A program made the position numbers and the translations under genes. Below the pieces are notes generated by a model that saw only the letters and a program-made list of their open reading frames with translations, ran no database searches and was not told where the DNA came from. This document shows, in pieces, positions 1 to 10,539 of a stretch of 39,533 bases of DNA; within the stretch, counting starts at the first letter, position 1, and each line of letters opens with the position of its first letter. The stretch is taken from positions 1 through 39,533 of the forward strand of contig JAOADW010000040.1 in the NCBI GenBank assembly GCA_026417115.1, read 5' to 3'. Source of the stretch: Rhodocyclaceae bacterium (GTDB lineage Bacteria > Pseudomonadota > Gammaproteobacteria > Burkholderiales > Rhodocyclaceae).

Positions 1-548
1 CGGGCGCGCACACGGCTTCGCTCGTTGCGCAGGCGTGGATGGAATCGCTCGAGATCGACGCCGTTGTGGATGACGGTGATTTTTGCAGCCGCCATCGGCC
101 AGCGGCGCGCGATGTCGGCGGCAACCATATGCGAGTTGCAAATCACGGCGCGGAGATCGGGGGCGCGGAACAGGGCGTCTTCCGCAGCCAGCGTATAGCG
201 GTGCCAACAGGACAAACGCCAGGGCTTGGCGGAGAGCTCGAGCCAGGTGGCATGCACGCCGTCGCCGGCGCGATAGACATGGCAGCCTGGGATGCGTTCG
301 TGCGTTTGCACGAGATCGTATCGCTCGCTGCGCAGCAGTCGCTGCACGCAGCGCGCGAAGCTCATGTCGCGCCAAGTGCGGCCGAGGTAGAAGGGATCGC
401 AGCGACGCGCCACGACGGTGCCTTGCCAGCTGCGCGCGATGATTTCCACGTCGACGCCGGCTTTTCCGAGTGACTCGATGGCGAGCGCGAGGAAGCGTTC
501 GGCGCCGCCGTAGGGGGTATAACGCTGTCGCACGAGAGCGAGCTTCAT
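1..548 (-). CDS. Glycosyltransferase family 4 protein, N-terminal 182 residues (cut by window edge)
   Basis: The minus strand reads open from an ATG at 548 to the window edge, so only the N-terminal half is present. The start MKLALVRQRYTPYGGAERFL has the GGAE motif near the N-terminus that is typical of GT-B fold, WaaG-like family 4 glycosyltransferases. The later stretch VICNSHMVAADI followed by ITVIHNGVDLERFHP matches the linker before the C-terminal nucleotide-sugar domain, which lies outside the window. The likely role is transfer of a sugar to lipopolysaccharide core or another surface glycan at the inner membrane. It starts 4 bp after the stop of the ABC permease gene, suggesting co-transcription. 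Acceptor and donor cannot be read from this fragment. Confidence 0.85.
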   Translation of the reverse strand, partial: MKLALVRQRYTPYGGAERFLALAIESLGKAGVDVEIIARSWQGTVVARRCDPFYLGRTWRDMSFARCVQRLLRSERYDLVQTHERIPGCHVYRAGDGVHATWLELSAKPWRLSCWHRYTLAAEDALFRAPDLRAVICNSHMVAADIARRWPMAAAKITVIHNGVDLERFHPRLRNERSRVRA

Positions 549-552
549 GGCT

Positions 553-1752
553 TCATTCCGCGCGTAAGGCCTCAATGGCGTCGAGGCGGGCCGCGCGCGC
601 TGCAGGATAGAGGCCTGCCAGAAGACCGATCGCAATCGCGCTCGCTTCCGCCAAGAGCACATAGGAAAGCGGGGTGCTCACGGGCAATTGGGGAATCACG
701 AGGGAAGCCCCCTGGGCAATGCCCAGGCCCAGCACCAGGCCAAAGAGTCCGCCGGCGCCGGCAAGCAGCGCTGCTTCGCCGAGGAAGAGGCCGAGGATCG
801 TGCGCCGAGGCGCGCCCAACGCTTTCAAAAGCCCGATTTCCTGGGTGCGCTCGGCCACCGCTATGGTCATGATGGTGACGATGCCGACCGCGCCGACGAC
901 CAGCGAGATTCCGCCCAAGGCCGCCACCGCGAGGGTGATCACGTTGAGGATCTTGGAAAGCGTTTTGAGCATGTCTTCTTGCGTGGTGAGCGTGAAGTCT
1001 TCGCGGCCGTGGCGCGCCGCGAGCGCTGTTTTCACGCGCTCGGCGATTTCTTGTGCGGAAAGTTCCGGCCGATAGGAAAGATTGATGCGCATGAGGCCTT
1101 CGCGATTGAAGAGCGCAAGCCCGTGGGCGGCGGGGACATAGACCGTGTCGTCGAGATCCATGCCGAGGAACTGGCCTTTCTTTTCCATGACGCCGATGAT
1201 GCGAAAGCGCATGCCCGCGATCGTCAGCCATTCGCCCAGCGCGGGCTCGGCGCCGAAAAGCTCTTGCTTCAGGGCAGCGCCCAGAACGGCCTGGGGGCGC
1301 GCGGCGTCGAAAGGTTCGTCCGAGAGGAAGCGCCCGACATCGACTCTGAGCCGATAGATTTCAGGCAGCAAGGGACCGACGCCTTGCACGGTCGTGCGCC
1401 GCACCCGCCCTTTTGCCGATACCTCGGCGTTGCCCCAGACGATGGGGGTCACGGCCTGAACGCCAGGCAGGCGCGCCAAGGCTTTTGCGTCTTCGAGCGT
1501 CAAAAGCCGCACGGTGGTTTGCAGCCCCCCGGGGCCGCCGGAGGCGACGGTCTTGCCCGGCGCGATTTCGACGACATGCGTGCCGAATTGGGTGAATTCG
1601 GCCAGGATGAAGCGATGCAAGCCTTCGCCGATGCTGGTGAGCAGAATCACCGCCGTGATGCCAACGGCAATGCCCAGGAGGGTGAGGAAGCTGCGCAGGC
1701 GATGCGCCGTCATGGCCCGCCAGGCGTAAACGATCTCGTCCATTGCGCGCAT
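553..1752 (-). CDS. MacB/FtsX-type ABC transporter permease (second of two)
   Basis: This is a 399-residue permease. It has an N-terminal membrane segment (about residues 18-40, SFLTLLGIAVGITAVILLTS), a periplasmic MacB-core-like domain, and three C-terminal membrane segments of the FtsX fold, including VVGAVGIVTIMTIAVAERTQEIG. No ATPase domain is fused; the ATPase is encoded two genes upstream. It lies 1 bp after the stop of a paralogous permease, so the two probably form a heterodimer served by the 3011-3691 ATPase and the MacA-like adaptor. The first ATG (1752) is used here; a second in-frame ATG at 1743 (MDEIVYAW) is equally plausible because neither has a strong ribosome binding site. 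The substrate is unknown; a lipid, peptide or macrolide-like compound is typical of the family. Confidence 0.88.
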   Translation of the reverse strand: MRAMDEIVYAWRAMTAHRLRSFLTLLGIAVGITAVILLTSIGEGLHRFILAEFTQFGTHVVEIAPGKTVASGGPGGLQTTVRLLTLEDAKALARLPGVQAVTPIVWGNAEVSAKGRVRRTTVQGVGPLLPEIYRLRVDVGRFLSDEPFDAARPQAVLGAALKQELFGAEPALGEWLTIAGMRFRIIGVMEKKGQFLGMDLDDTVYVPAAHGLALFNREGLMRINLSYRPELSAQEIAERVKTALAARHGREDFTLTTQEDMLKTLSKILNVITLAVAALGGISLVVGAVGIVTIMTIAVAERTQEIGLLKALGAPRRTILGLFLGEAALLAGAGGLFGLVLGLGIAQGASLVIPQLPVSTPLSYVLLAEASAIAIGLLAGLYPAARAARLDAIEALRAE

Positions 1753-1753
1753 G

Positions 1754-2986
1754 TCAATGCCGCATCAAGGCTGTCACGGGGTCAAGCTGCGCGGCGCGAC
1801 GCGCAGGCAACATGCCGAAGGTTAGGCCTGTCGCCAGCGCCGTGAAGAGGGAGGCGACGATGGCCCAGATCGGCGCTTGCGCAGGCAACATGGGCAAGAA
1901 GCTGCGCAAGGCCCAAGCGCCCATTTCTCCGAGCAGAAAGCCTGCAACCGCGCCCACCAGCGAAAGCAAGGCTGCTTCTGCGAGGAAGGCTCGACGAATC
2001 GTGCGCGACTCCGCCCCCAACGCCTTGAGCAGGCCGATTTCGGCGGTGCGCTGCGTGACTGCGACGAGCATCACGTTCATCACGAGGATGCCGGCGACCG
2101 CGAGGCTCACCGCGGCGATTGCCGCGACGCCATAGGTGAGCGCCGAGAGAATGCGGTCGAAGGTCGTCAAGACGGCGTCCTGGGTGATCACGGTGACGTC
2201 TTCTTCCCCGTCGTGACGCATTTTCAAGAGCGCCTCCGCCGCGGTTTTCGCCGCGCCAAGCGCTTCCCGCTCGCTCGCTTCGATGAGGATGCGAAACAAG
2301 GTATTGGAATTGAACATCGCCTGCGCAACGGCCGCCGGTATGATGACGATTTCATCGACGTTCATGCCCAGGCCTTGGCCGAACGGCGCCAGCACGCCGA
2401 CGACGCGCACGCGGCGATCGCCCAGGCGCAAGATTTGGCCGACCGCGGGCTCGGCGCCGAAGAGCTCGCTTTGCAGCTTGGCGCCGATCACCGCCACCGC
2501 CGCATGAGGCGCTTCCTCCGGCAAGAAACGTCCTTGTGCGATCTCGAGGCGGCGCATGCGGGCATAGTCGGGCGTGGTGCCGACGATGGTCACATCGCGC
2601 AGGCGGCCGCGCCAAACGGCTTCCGAGGTGCCCACCGCGATCGGGGCCGTGCGCTTGACCATGGGAAGGCGCGCCAACGCCTGGGCGTCCTCGAGAGTCA
2701 AATCGCGCGGCGTGTTGGTGATGGCGTTGATCGGCGAAAAGCCGCCGGTCTGCGAGCGGCCCGGCAGCACGATGACGAGGTTGGAGCCCAAGGCGGAGAA
2801 TTCGTTGATCACATAACGGCGTGCGCCTTCGCCCAAGGCCGTGAGGACGACGACGGCGGCAACGCCGATGGCCATCGCGAGCATCATCAGCGTGGTGCGC
2901 AACGGATAGGCCGTCGCCGCCCGCAGCGCGAAATGCAGGGTGTCGCTGGCCTTCACGGGCGCCCTCGCAGTGACGCGGCCGCGCAT
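1754..2986 (-). CDS. MacB/FtsX-type ABC transporter permease (first of two)
   Basis: This 410-residue permease is a paralogue of the downstream gene. It has an N-terminal membrane segment (LRTTLMMLAMAIGVAAVVVL), a periplasmic core containing the LTLEDAQALARLPMV stretch that both copies share, and three C-terminal FtsX-type segments including NVMLVAVTQRTAEIGLLKAL. The ATG at 2986 opens the frame. An internal GTG near 2956, preceded by GAGGG, would give an N-terminus aligning better with the sister permease, so the start is uncertain. It lies 24 bp after the ATPase gene. Two distinct permeases suggest an asymmetric MacB-like exporter; the substrate is not visible. Confidence 0.87.
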   Translation of the reverse strand: MRGRVTARAPVKASDTLHFALRAATAYPLRTTLMMLAMAIGVAAVVVLTALGEGARRYVINEFSALGSNLVIVLPGRSQTGGFSPINAITNTPRDLTLEDAQALARLPMVKRTAPIAVGTSEAVWRGRLRDVTIVGTTPDYARMRRLEIAQGRFLPEEAPHAAVAVIGAKLQSELFGAEPAVGQILRLGDRRVRVVGVLAPFGQGLGMNVDEIVIIPAAVAQAMFNSNTLFRILIEASEREALGAAKTAAEALLKMRHDGEEDVTVITQDAVLTTFDRILSALTYGVAAIAAVSLAVAGILVMNVMLVAVTQRTAEIGLLKALGAESRTIRRAFLAEAALLSLVGAVAGFLLGEMGAWALRSFLPMLPAQAPIWAIVASLFTALATGLTFGMLPARRAAQLDPVTALMRH

Positions 2987-3010
2987 GCGCGCACATGGAT
3001 TGCAGGGAAC

Positions 3011-3681
<671 letters not shown>

Positions 3682-3691
<10 letters not shown>

Positions 3692-4848
3692 GACGATGCG
3701 TTGCCGCTCTCCTCGGCGATCACATAGGCCCCGGGCTTGACGCCCGTTCGCTCGAGCGAGAGCACGATGCGCTCGCCTTCCGCGAGGCCGGCGACGACTT
3801 CCGTCCATTGCCAATTGGCAAGCCCCGTTTCGATTTTCTTTTCCACCACCCTGCCTGAGGCATCGACGGCATAGACGCGCTTGCCTTCCTTGAGCGCCGC
3901 CGTCGGAATGCGCAGGACGGCTTCTTTCGTGGCCAACACGATTTCGAGATCGGCGCTATATCCCACGAGCAAGCCCTTGGCCTCTGCGGGATCCAGGAAC
4001 TCCGCCTCGACATCGACGGTGCGCGCCTGTTTTTCGAGCGCGGTGACATAGGGTGCGATGCGCCGCACGCGACCCGCGAAGACCTTCTCGCCCATCGCAT
4101 CGACGCGAATGCGCACGGGCAGCCCCGGTTTGATCTTGGGCGCATCGAGCTCGTCCATGGGCGCCTTGACGTAAAGACAGGAATCGTCGATCAGGTCGAT
4201 CGCCGGCGGCGTGGGCACCCCCGGGGGAGAAGGCGTCGAGTATTCGCCGATTTCTCCGACGATTTTCGCCACCGTGCCGGCGAAGGGAGCGATAATCACG
4301 GTGCGGGAAAGATCGGCGCGCGCTGCGGCCAGCTGGCGAAAAGCGGTGGCGACCTCTCTTTCCGCGCTTTGACACGCGGTGCGCCGCGCCAGCGCCTCGG
4401 TGCGCGCCGCATCGGCCTTCGCGCTCGCGACGAAACCCTGGGCAGCGAGCCTTTCTTGACGCGCGGCCTCGCGCTCGGCGTTGGCCGCAAGGGTGCACAT
4501 TTCCTGCCGACGGCTTTCCATGGTGGCTAGCTGGGCTTCGGCCACCGCCACGCGCGCGGCGAGATCCTCGTGCCAAAGACGCATCAGCACCTGACCCTTT
4601 TGCACACGCTCGCCTTCTTTCACGCCCAGATAGTCGATGCGACCGCCGACGATCGTGGCGAGCTTGGTGCGCTGACAGGCTTCGACGGAGCCTGCACGCG
4701 TGTTTGCGAGTGTGGCTTCGACCGCGCCGCGCTCGACCTGCGCGATTTTGACGACGATCGGTTTGGGACGCAGCCCATAGACGAGCCCTGCAGCCAGCCC
4801 TGCCAGGACGAGGGCGGCTAGCCCCACACGCATGGCGTTTTTCTTCAT
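3682..4848 (-). CDS. MacA-like periplasmic adaptor (HlyD/RND membrane fusion family)
   Basis: This is a 388-residue adaptor. It has an N-terminal membrane anchor (about residues 7-26), a biotinyl-lipoyl-like half-motif near [22 protein letters not shown], a coiled-coil hairpin rich in A, E and R (about residues 85-170), the second lipoyl half [20 protein letters not shown], and a beta-barrel and membrane-proximal C-terminus. It would link the inner-membrane permeases to an outer-membrane channel, although no TolC-like gene is present in the window. The gene starts by ATGA overlap with the Gdx-type exporter gene and its end overlaps the ATPase start, indicating translational coupling. Confidence 0.87.
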
Positions 4849-5204
4849 CGCGCGCCCAGCTTCAAGCCAATGATGCCGGCGACGATCAAAAGCAAAGAGA
4901 TCAGGCGCATGGCGTCGCGGGGTTCATCGAAAAGCCAGATGCCCAACAGCGCGGTGCCGGCGGCGCCGATGCCCGTCCATACCGCATAGGCGGTGCCCAC
5001 GGGCAAGACCCTGACCGCCCAGGCGAGCAACACGATCGAGGCGACCATCATGGCAAGCGTCCATAGGCTGGGCAAGAGGCGCGTGAAGCCATCCGCATAT
5101 TTGAGGCCGATCGCCCAGGCGACCTCGCAAAACCCCGCCGCGACGAGCAGCCACCAGGCGACCGCGGTCGTGGGCGTCGGCAGCCACGTCGTTTCCCCCG
5201 TCAT
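4845..5204 (-). CDS. Small multidrug resistance protein, Gdx/SugE (guanidinium exporter) type
   Basis: This 119-residue protein has four membrane helices. The stretches [16 protein letters not shown] and [29 protein letters not shown] are hallmark Gdx/SugE sequences, including the membrane-embedded glutamate in the first helix that carries the proton/substrate exchange. About 14 residues precede the usual start. In known members the function is guanidinium/H+ antiport. The gene is held by ATGA overlaps between hemL and the MacA-like gene, so it has no leader of its own in which a guanidine riboswitch could sit. Assignment to Gdx rather than Emr-type SMR rests on the WAIGLKY and KLG-terminal features. 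Confidence 0.9.
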   Translation of the reverse strand: MTGETTWLPTPTTAVAWWLLVAAGFCEVAWAIGLKYADGFTRLLPSLWTLAMMVASIVLLAWAVRVLPVGTAYAVWTGIGAAGTALLGIWLFDEPRDAMRLISLLLIVAGIIGLKLGAR

Positions 5205-6484
5205 GGTCGCCAGTTCGCAAATACGGCCTCCGCCGCTGCGAGCGTGGCCTCGATTTCGGCGGCGCCATGCGCCGCCGATACGAAACCGGCCTCGAAGGCA
5301 GAAGGCGCGAAATAGACGCCGCGCGCTAGCATCGCATGGAAAAACCGGTTGAAGGCCTGCTTGTCACAGGCCATCACTTCGGCATACGTCGTGGGCGGGC
5401 GCTCCGCGAAGTAAAGACCGAACATGCCACCGATGCTCTGCGCGCAAAAAGGAATGCCTTGACGCTGGGCAAGCTGCGTCAGCCCTTCCACCAAGGTCTG
5501 GGTCTGCGCCGAGAGACGCTCGAAAAAGCCGGGAGAGGCGATTTTCCTCAACGTCGCCAGCCCCGCCGCCACCGAGAGGGGGTTGCCCGAAAGCGTGCCC
5601 GCCTGATAGACGGGCCCCAGAGGCGCTATTTTTTCCATGATGTCGCGACGGCCGCCAAAGGCGCCCAGCGGCATGCCGCCGCCGATCACCTTGCCGAAGG
5701 TCGAAAGATCGGGGGTGACGCCATAGAGCCCCTGCGCCGAACCGAACGCCACGCGGAAACCGGTCATCACCTCGTCGAAAATCAGCAAGGCGCCATGCTT
5801 CGTGCATTCTTCGCGCAAGGTGGCGAGGAAGCCCGGCGCAGGCGCGACGAGGTTCATGTTGCCCGCCACGGGCTCGACGATCACGCAGGCAATCTCGTGG
5901 CCACATGCGGCGAACACGCGCCTGACCCCTTCCGCATCGTTGTAATCGAGCACCCGCGTATGCTTGGCGAGATCCGCCGGCACGCCGGCCGAGGAAGGGT
6001 TGCCGAAGGTAAGCAGGCCGGACCCCGCTTTCACCAACAGGCTATCGGCATGGCCGTGATAGCAGCCTTCGAATTTGATGATCAAATCTCGTCCGGTATA
6101 GCCGCGCGCGAGCCGAATCGCGCTCATCACGGCCTCCGTGCCGGAAGAAACCAAGCGCACGAGCTCGAGGCTGGGAACGTGGGCGCACAGCCACTCGGCA
6201 AGCTCGATCTCGGCCTCGGTCGGCGCGCCGAAGGAAAGCCCTTTTTCCGCCGCGCTCTTCACGGCGGCTATGACGTCGGGGTCAGCATGACCGAGGATCA
6301 GGGGCCCCCACGAACCGACGTAATCGATGTAACGGCAGCCCTCGGCATCCCAAACATAAGGGCCTTGGCCGCGCGTGATGAAACGGGGAGTTCCCCCCAC
6401 CGAGCGAAAGGCACGCACCGGCGAATTGACCCCGCCCGGAATGGTCTTCTGGGCTCGGACAAAGAGCTCTTCGTTGCGATTCAT
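5201..6484 (-). CDS. hemL: Glutamate-1-semialdehyde 2,1-aminomutase
   Basis: This 427-residue PLP enzyme converts glutamate-1-semialdehyde to 5-aminolevulinate, the committed precursor of haem, sirohaem and cobalamin. The Schiff-base lysine is K265 within [16 protein letters not shown], preceded by the PLP-binding aspartate motif [11 protein letters not shown]; the N-terminal [11 protein letters not shown] is diagnostic. The start chosen is the ATG at 6484 ([12 protein letters not shown]). It has GGAAGG 8 bp upstream and gives the normal family length; the open frame continues 31 codons further without similarity. It lies 4 bp after thiE and overlaps the next gene by ATGA. The C5 pathway fits a proteobacterium needing much haem, consistent with the c-type cytochrome elsewhere in the window. 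Confidence 0.97.
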   Translation of the reverse strand: MNRNEELFVRAQKTIPGGVNSPVRAFRSVGGTPRFITRGQGPYVWDAEGCRYIDYVGSWGPLILGHADPDVIAAVKSAAEKGLSFGAPTEAEIELAEWLCAHVPSLELVRLVSSGTEAVMSAIRLARGYTGRDLIIKFEGCYHGHADSLLVKAGSGLLTFGNPSSAGVPADLAKHTRVLDYNDAEGVRRVFAACGHEIACVIVEPVAGNMNLVAPAPGFLATLREECTKHGALLIFDEVMTGFRVAFGSAQGLYGVTPDLSTFGKVIGGGMPLGAFGGRRDIMEKIAPLGPVYQAGTLSGNPLSVAAGLATLRKIASPGFFERLSAQTQTLVEGLTQLAQRQGIPFCAQSIGGMFGLYFAERPPTTYAEVMACDKQAFNRFFHAMLARGVYFAPSAFEAGFVSAAHGAAEIEATLAAAEAVFANWRP

Positions 6485-6488
6485 GACA

Positions 6489-7160
6489 TCATCCTTCCAT
6501 AAAGACTCCCCGCCGCTCGTTGCGGGCAAAGAGCGCGCGGAACTCTTCGGCGCGGCGGCGAATGTCCATGGCGTCAAAGAGGCCGCTCATCACGGCCAAC
6601 ATGTCGGCGCCCGCCGCGAGCACCTGCGCGGCGTTTTCCAAGGTGATGCCGCCGATGGCGGCCACTGGCGTCGGAAAACGACGCTTCGCCTCGGCGACGA
6701 GCGTAAGCGAAGCGCGCGCCGCCTGGGGTTTGCTCTTCGAAGCGAAAACGCTGCCGATGGCGATGTAGTCGGCGCCTGCCTCGACCGCCTCTTCGGCGCG
6801 CGCAAGATCGTCATAGCAGGAAACCCCCAGAATGCGCCGCTCTCCCAACGCTTCCCGCGCCGTCCTAAGGCCGCCTGGGCCGAGGTCGTCGCGCCCCAGA
6901 TGCACGCCGTCGGCGCCCACTTCGACCGCGAGCCAGACGTCGTCATTGACGATGAGCAGGGCGCCATGTGCCTGCGTGAGACGGCGCAGCGCCTTAGCCT
7001 GTTCGCGGCGCAAAGGAAGCGGCGCTGCCTTGTTTCGATATTGCAAAAGACGCACACCGCCAGCGAGCGCCAAGTCCACCAAGGCAAGCAAGCGGGGTGT
7101 CAGGGCATCGTCGGGCGTGAGCGCATAAAGCCCAGCAAGCGGCGTATCCGGCTCAGGCAT
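6489..7160 (-). CDS. thiE: Thiamine-phosphate synthase
   Basis: This 223-residue TIM-barrel enzyme joins HMP-diphosphate to the thiazole phosphate to make thiamine phosphate. Visible motifs are GLYALTPD at the N-terminus, [10 protein letters not shown] (diphosphate-binding QYR.K), [22 protein letters not shown] and [12 protein letters not shown]. The start overlaps the end of thiD by 8 bp, so the two thiamine genes are translationally coupled. The last ~25 residues ([12 protein letters not shown]) are less conserved. Together with thiD it covers the HMP branch and the coupling step; no TPP riboswitch is visible in the short upstream gap. Confidence 0.95.
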   Translation of the reverse strand: MPEPDTPLAGLYALTPDDALTPRLLALVDLALAGGVRLLQYRNKAAPLPLRREQAKALRRLTQAHGALLIVNDDVWLAVEVGADGVHLGRDDLGPGGLRTAREALGERRILGVSCYDDLARAEEAVEAGADYIAIGSVFASKSKPQAARASLTLVAEAKRRFPTPVAAIGGITLENAAQVLAAGADMLAVMSGLFDAMDIRRRAEEFRALFARNERRGVFMEG

Positions 7161-7989
7161 GGGCGACCTCGGCTGGCTCCACGAGCGAGGAGCGTGTCAA
7201 ACACAAGCGATCGGGCAGAAACTGCCCCATTCCCGGCCGATGCGCCGAGGCAAGGCAACGCCAGGTATAGCGTTGCGCCTCGCGCACGGCGCTGACGACG
7301 TCGTGTCCTTGGGCCAGCAGCGCAGCAATCGCGGAGGCCAAGGTGCAGCCCGAGCCGTGAAAACTGCCCGGCAGCCGCGGCCATGTCTCGCGCGCCTCGG
7401 GCCCATAGGCGCCATAAAGGGTATTGACGACGCGTTCGCCAGGTTCGTGCGTGCCCGTGATCAGCACGTGTTCGGCGCCGGCGAGCACGAGCTGGCGCGC
7501 GCATTCGGCCAGGTCGGAAGTTTCGGCGCCAAGCTCTTGGGCAAGCCGCCTCGCCTCCAGACTGTTGGGCGTGAGCACCTGGGTCGCCGGCAGCAAAAGT
7601 TCGATCATGGCCGTCACCATCTCTTCGTCGGCGAATGCATCACCCCGGCCGGAAGCGAGCACCGGATCGAATACCACCGGCACATCGGGATAGTCGGAGA
7701 CGATCTCGGCCACCGCCACGATCGTTTCGAGCGCACCCAACATGCCGATCTTGAACGCTGCCACCGGCATATCGGCCAGCACCGTGCGGGCCTGGTTGCG
7801 CACCCAGTCGGCATCGAGGGTGAGCACCTCGACCACCCCCACGGTATCTTGCACGGTGAGCGCGGTCACGACCGTCACGGGCTGGCAACCCAGTGCCGCG
7901 AGGGTGAGCAGATCAGCCTGCAGCCCAGCACCACAGGTGGGATCGGAAGCCGCGAAGCTCATTACGATGGGAGGCGAGGAAGACGTCAT
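7153..7989 (-). CDS. thiD: Hydroxymethylpyrimidine/phosphomethylpyrimidine kinase
   Basis: This 278-residue ribokinase-fold enzyme phosphorylates HMP and HMP-phosphate for thiamine synthesis. Evidence includes the N-terminal MSFAASDPTCGAGLQADL (substrate and glycine-rich region), TALTVQDTVGV, VFDPVLASGRGDA, LTPNSLEARRL, and the anion-hole motif GSFHGSGCTLASAIAALLA near the C-terminus. The phrB stop lies 41 bp upstream on the same strand, too short for a TPP riboswitch. The C-terminus overlaps thiE by 8 bp. The asparagine and histidine variations in the motifs do not suggest loss of activity. Confidence 0.95.
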   Translation of the reverse strand: MTSSSPPIVMSFAASDPTCGAGLQADLLTLAALGCQPVTVVTALTVQDTVGVVEVLTLDADWVRNQARTVLADMPVAAFKIGMLGALETIVAVAEIVSDYPDVPVVFDPVLASGRGDAFADEEMVTAMIELLLPATQVLTPNSLEARRLAQELGAETSDLAECARQLVLAGAEHVLITGTHEPGERVVNTLYGAYGPEARETWPRLPGSFHGSGCTLASAIAALLAQGHDVVSAVREAQRYTWRCLASAHRPGMGQFLPDRLCLTRSSLVEPAEVAHA

Positions 7990-8030
7990 GACGAGGGAAG
8001 GTTTTCACGAGAACCCAGAGGCATTCTAGC

Positions 8031-9452
8031 CTAGGAGGACGGCAAACTTTTCGCTTGCCGGGCAGCCCGATAACGGGCGAGCGCGGCGCGACGCGCCGCG
8101 GCATGATCGACGATGGGCGGCGGATAGGCCGCCGGCGGCTTGGGCATGCGCCAGGGCGTATGGATGAAGTGCTCGGGCACGTGGGTGAGCTCGGGCACGT
8201 AGCGGCGGATGAACGCACCGCCGGGATCGAATCGTTGCGACTGCGCGACCGGATTGAAGATGCGAAACCACGGTTGCGCGTCGGCGCCGACGCCGGCGGC
8301 CCACTGCCAGTTGCCGACATTGGCGGCAAGATCGTAATCGAGCAGGCGGTCGGCGAAATAGGCTTCGCCCAGGCGCCAATCGATGCCAAGATCCTTGGTC
8401 AGAAAGGACGCCGCCACCATGCGCAAGCGATTGTGCATCCAGCCGGTTTGTTGCAGTTGGCGCATCGCCGCATCGACGAGCGGATAACCCGTGACTCCCT
8501 CCTTCCAGGCGGCAAACCGCACGGGATCATCTTCCCACGCAAGCGCATCGAATTCGCTCTTATCGCCGCATTCGACGAGCTCGGGACGATGCCAAAGCAG
8601 CATCTGGAAGAACTCGCGCCAAATAAGCTCGGTCAGCCAGGCTTCCGCGCCTTGGGCAGCGGCTTTTACGCTGCGCTCCCACGCCAGGCGCACCAGATGC
8701 CGAATCGACACCGTGCCAAAGCGTAGATGGGGCGAGAGATACGAAACGCCCTTGCGCGCCGGATAATCGCGCCATTCATGATAGCGATCGATGCGCGCGA
8801 AAAAATCGGCCAGCAAGCGCGCTCCGCCCGACATGCCCGGTGGGAAAGCGAGGTCGGTGGAAACGAAGCCGAGCGCCGTAAGCGGCGGAACGCCGGGGGT
8901 GGCCGGGGAAGCAAGCTGTCCTGGCCGAGGCCTACAGGGATGCTCGGCCAGACGAGATGCGTCCAGCCGCTTGCGCCAAGCACGGGCATAGGGCGTAAAG
9001 ACGGCAAAAGGGGCGCCCGCGGCGGTCGTGATTTCGTCCCGCTCGAAGATCACCTGGTCTTTGTACGTCAGCAGCCGGACGCCCAACTCGGCGAGCCGGC
9101 GCGCGACCTCTCGATCGCGCCAACGGGCGTAGGGTTCATAGTCGCGGTTGACATAAACCGCGTGCGCCCCTATTTGCGCGGCAAGCCGTGGGATCTCGTC
9201 GACGGCTCGCCCGCAACGCACGATGAGGCCGCCGCCCTGGGCGCGCAAAGCCTGATCGAGCTCGCCAAGCGAGCGATAGATGAAATCGACGCGCCGGTCG
9301 GCACGAAGGCCTCGCGCCCGCAGAGGGGTCAAGAGGTCGCTATCGAAGACGAAAACGCAATAAACCGTCTGCGCCTGCGCGAGCGCCGCGGAAAAAGCAG
9401 CGTGGTCGAAGTTGCGTAAGTCGCGGCGAAACCAAACGAGCGCAGTCGACAT
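8031..9452 (-). CDS. phrB: Deoxyribodipyrimidine (CPD) photolyase
   Basis: This is a 473-residue class I photolyase that repairs UV-induced cyclobutane pyrimidine dimers using light. The N-terminus [19 protein letters not shown] starts the antenna-binding Rossmann-like domain. The C-terminal FAD domain shows [22 protein letters not shown], then [15 protein letters not shown] and [18 protein letters not shown], including the tryptophans of the electron-transfer chain. The ATG at 9452 is chosen for the standard N-terminus; in-frame ATGs at 9461 and 9476 lie upstream and the spacing to the only AAAGG does not decide between them. The gene is divergent from the algH-like gene with a ~45 bp gap that must hold both promoters. 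Confidence 0.95.
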   Translation of the reverse strand: MSTALVWFRRDLRNFDHAAFSAALAQAQTVYCVFVFDSDLLTPLRARGLRADRRVDFIYRSLGELDQALRAQGGGLIVRCGRAVDEIPRLAAQIGAHAVYVNRDYEPYARWRDREVARRLAELGVRLLTYKDQVIFERDEITTAAGAPFAVFTPYARAWRKRLDASRLAEHPCRPRPGQLASPATPGVPPLTALGFVSTDLAFPPGMSGGARLLADFFARIDRYHEWRDYPARKGVSYLSPHLRFGTVSIRHLVRLAWERSVKAAAQGAEAWLTELIWREFFQMLLWHRPELVECGDKSEFDALAWEDDPVRFAAWKEGVTGYPLVDAAMRQLQQTGWMHNRLRMVAASFLTKDLGIDWRLGEAYFADRLLDYDLAANVGNWQWAAGVGADAQPWFRIFNPVAQSQRFDPGGAFIRRYVPELTHVPEHFIHTPWRMPKPPAAYPPPIVDHAAARRAALARYRAARQAKSLPSS

Positions 9453-9497
9453 ATCGAGCATCAGCCTTTCGAGCACAACAGATTACAATGCAAAACC

Positions 9498-10076
9498 ATG
9501 AGCACGATGACGGAAAGCCTTGCCAACCATTTCTTGATCGCCATGCCCAGCATGCGCGACCCGAATTTTGCGCGCACGGTGACCTTCATCTGCGAACACA
9601 ACCGCGAGGGCGCTCTCGGACTGATCATCAACCGCCCCCTCGAGATGAGCCTGGCGACGCTGTTCGAGCGCGTAAACCTGCCTCTGCCGCCGGGCGACCG
9701 CCTGGATCTCTTCGCGAGCCGGCCCGTCTATTTCGGCGGGCCCGTGCAAACCGATCGCGGCTTCGTATTGCATCGTCCGCCAGGCGCCTGGCAAGCGTCG
9801 CTGAAAGTCACCGATGAGATCGCCCTCACGAGCTCACGCGACATCTTGCAGTCCCTCTTCGAGACGGGGGAGCCGGCAGACGTCATCGTCACGCTCGGCT
9901 ATGCGGGCTGGGCGGCTGGCCAGCTCGAATGGGAGCTCGCGCAAAACGCCTGGCTGACCGTGCCGGCCAACGCCGAAATCATCTTCTCGCTGCCGCCGGA
10001 AGAACGCCTGCCCGCCGCGATGCGCGCGCTCGGCGTCGATTTCGCAAACCTCTCGGAGGTAGCCGGCCATGCTTAG
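9498..10076 (+). CDS. YqgE/AlgH family protein
   Basis: This 192-residue protein of the UPF0301 (YqgE/AlgH) family has a family-typical N-terminus, [28 protein letters not shown], followed by [13 protein letters not shown] and the [16 protein letters not shown] stretch. The C-terminal half contains [22 protein letters not shown], also diagnostic. Biochemical function is not established; the family is named from a Pseudomonas alginate regulator, but a direct regulatory role is doubtful. It overlaps ruvX by 8 bp, a conserved pairing in proteobacteria. A second ATG at 9507 is an alternative start. Confidence 0.94.
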   Translation: MSTMTESLANHFLIAMPSMRDPNFARTVTFICEHNREGALGLIINRPLEMSLATLFERVNLPLPPGDRLDLFASRPVYFGGPVQTDRGFVLHRPPGAWQASLKVTDEIALTSSRDILQSLFETGEPADVIVTLGYAGWAAGQLEWELAQNAWLTVPANAEIIFSLPPEERLPAAMRALGVDFANLSEVAGHA

Positions 10077-10539
10077 CCCAGGAAGGGACGCCCCCGCCGG
10101 CGCCAGCGCAAGCGCCGAAATGGTGATGGCTTTCGATTTCGGCGCGCGCCGCATCGGCGTGGCCATCGGCGAGCGCTTCCTCGGCACTGCACGTGCGCTT
10201 ACCACGATCGAAGGCGAACGCATGCAAGCGCGTTTCGCCGCCATTGCCCGCTTGATCGACGAGTGGCGGCCTTCTCGCCTCATCGTGGGGCGACCGGCTC
10301 ACGTCGATAGGGCGGGCGACCACGCATTCGCCCACCGCTGCGAGCGCTTCGCGCGTCAGCTCGCGGGCCGTTTCGGCCTCCCCGTCGAGCTCGTCGATGA
10401 GCGCTACACGTCGCTGATGGCCGAATCCCGGCTAAGCGGCGACAAGCGCAAGCACAAAGCCCGCCTCGATGCCGAAGCCGCCGCCATCCTTCTCGAAGCC
10501 TGGTTCCATGAACACGCCCACCCTCGCCCCCGTGGCTGA
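10069..10539 (+). CDS. ruvX: Holliday junction resolvase-like / pre-16S rRNA nuclease, RuvX (YqgF)
   Basis: This 156-residue RNase H-fold nuclease matures the 5' end of 16S rRNA in bacteria. The key strand [13 protein letters not shown] carries the first catalytic aspartate, [14 protein letters not shown] follows, and [17 protein letters not shown] supplies the conserved glutamate region. The last acidic residue is in [12 protein letters not shown]. About 20 N-terminal residues ([17 protein letters not shown]) precede the conserved core and vary between relatives. The 3' end overlaps pyrR by 32 bp in another frame, coupling it to the pyrimidine genes. Confidence 0.94.
   Translation: MLSPGRDAPAGASASAEMVMAFDFGARRIGVAIGERFLGTARALTTIEGERMQARFAAIARLIDEWRPSRLIVGRPAHVDRAGDHAFAHRCERFARQLAGRFGLPVELVDERYTSLMAESRLSGDKRKHKARLDAEAAAILLEAWFHEHAHPRPRG

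Noticed and set aside
39..473. Plus-strand open frame at the left edge
   Set aside because: The minus strand encodes a recognisable glycosyltransferase over the same bases.
688..1845. Long plus-strand open frames over the two permease genes (also 1877-3259)
   Set aside because: Antisense shadows; minus-strand products are clear MacB/FtsX permeases.
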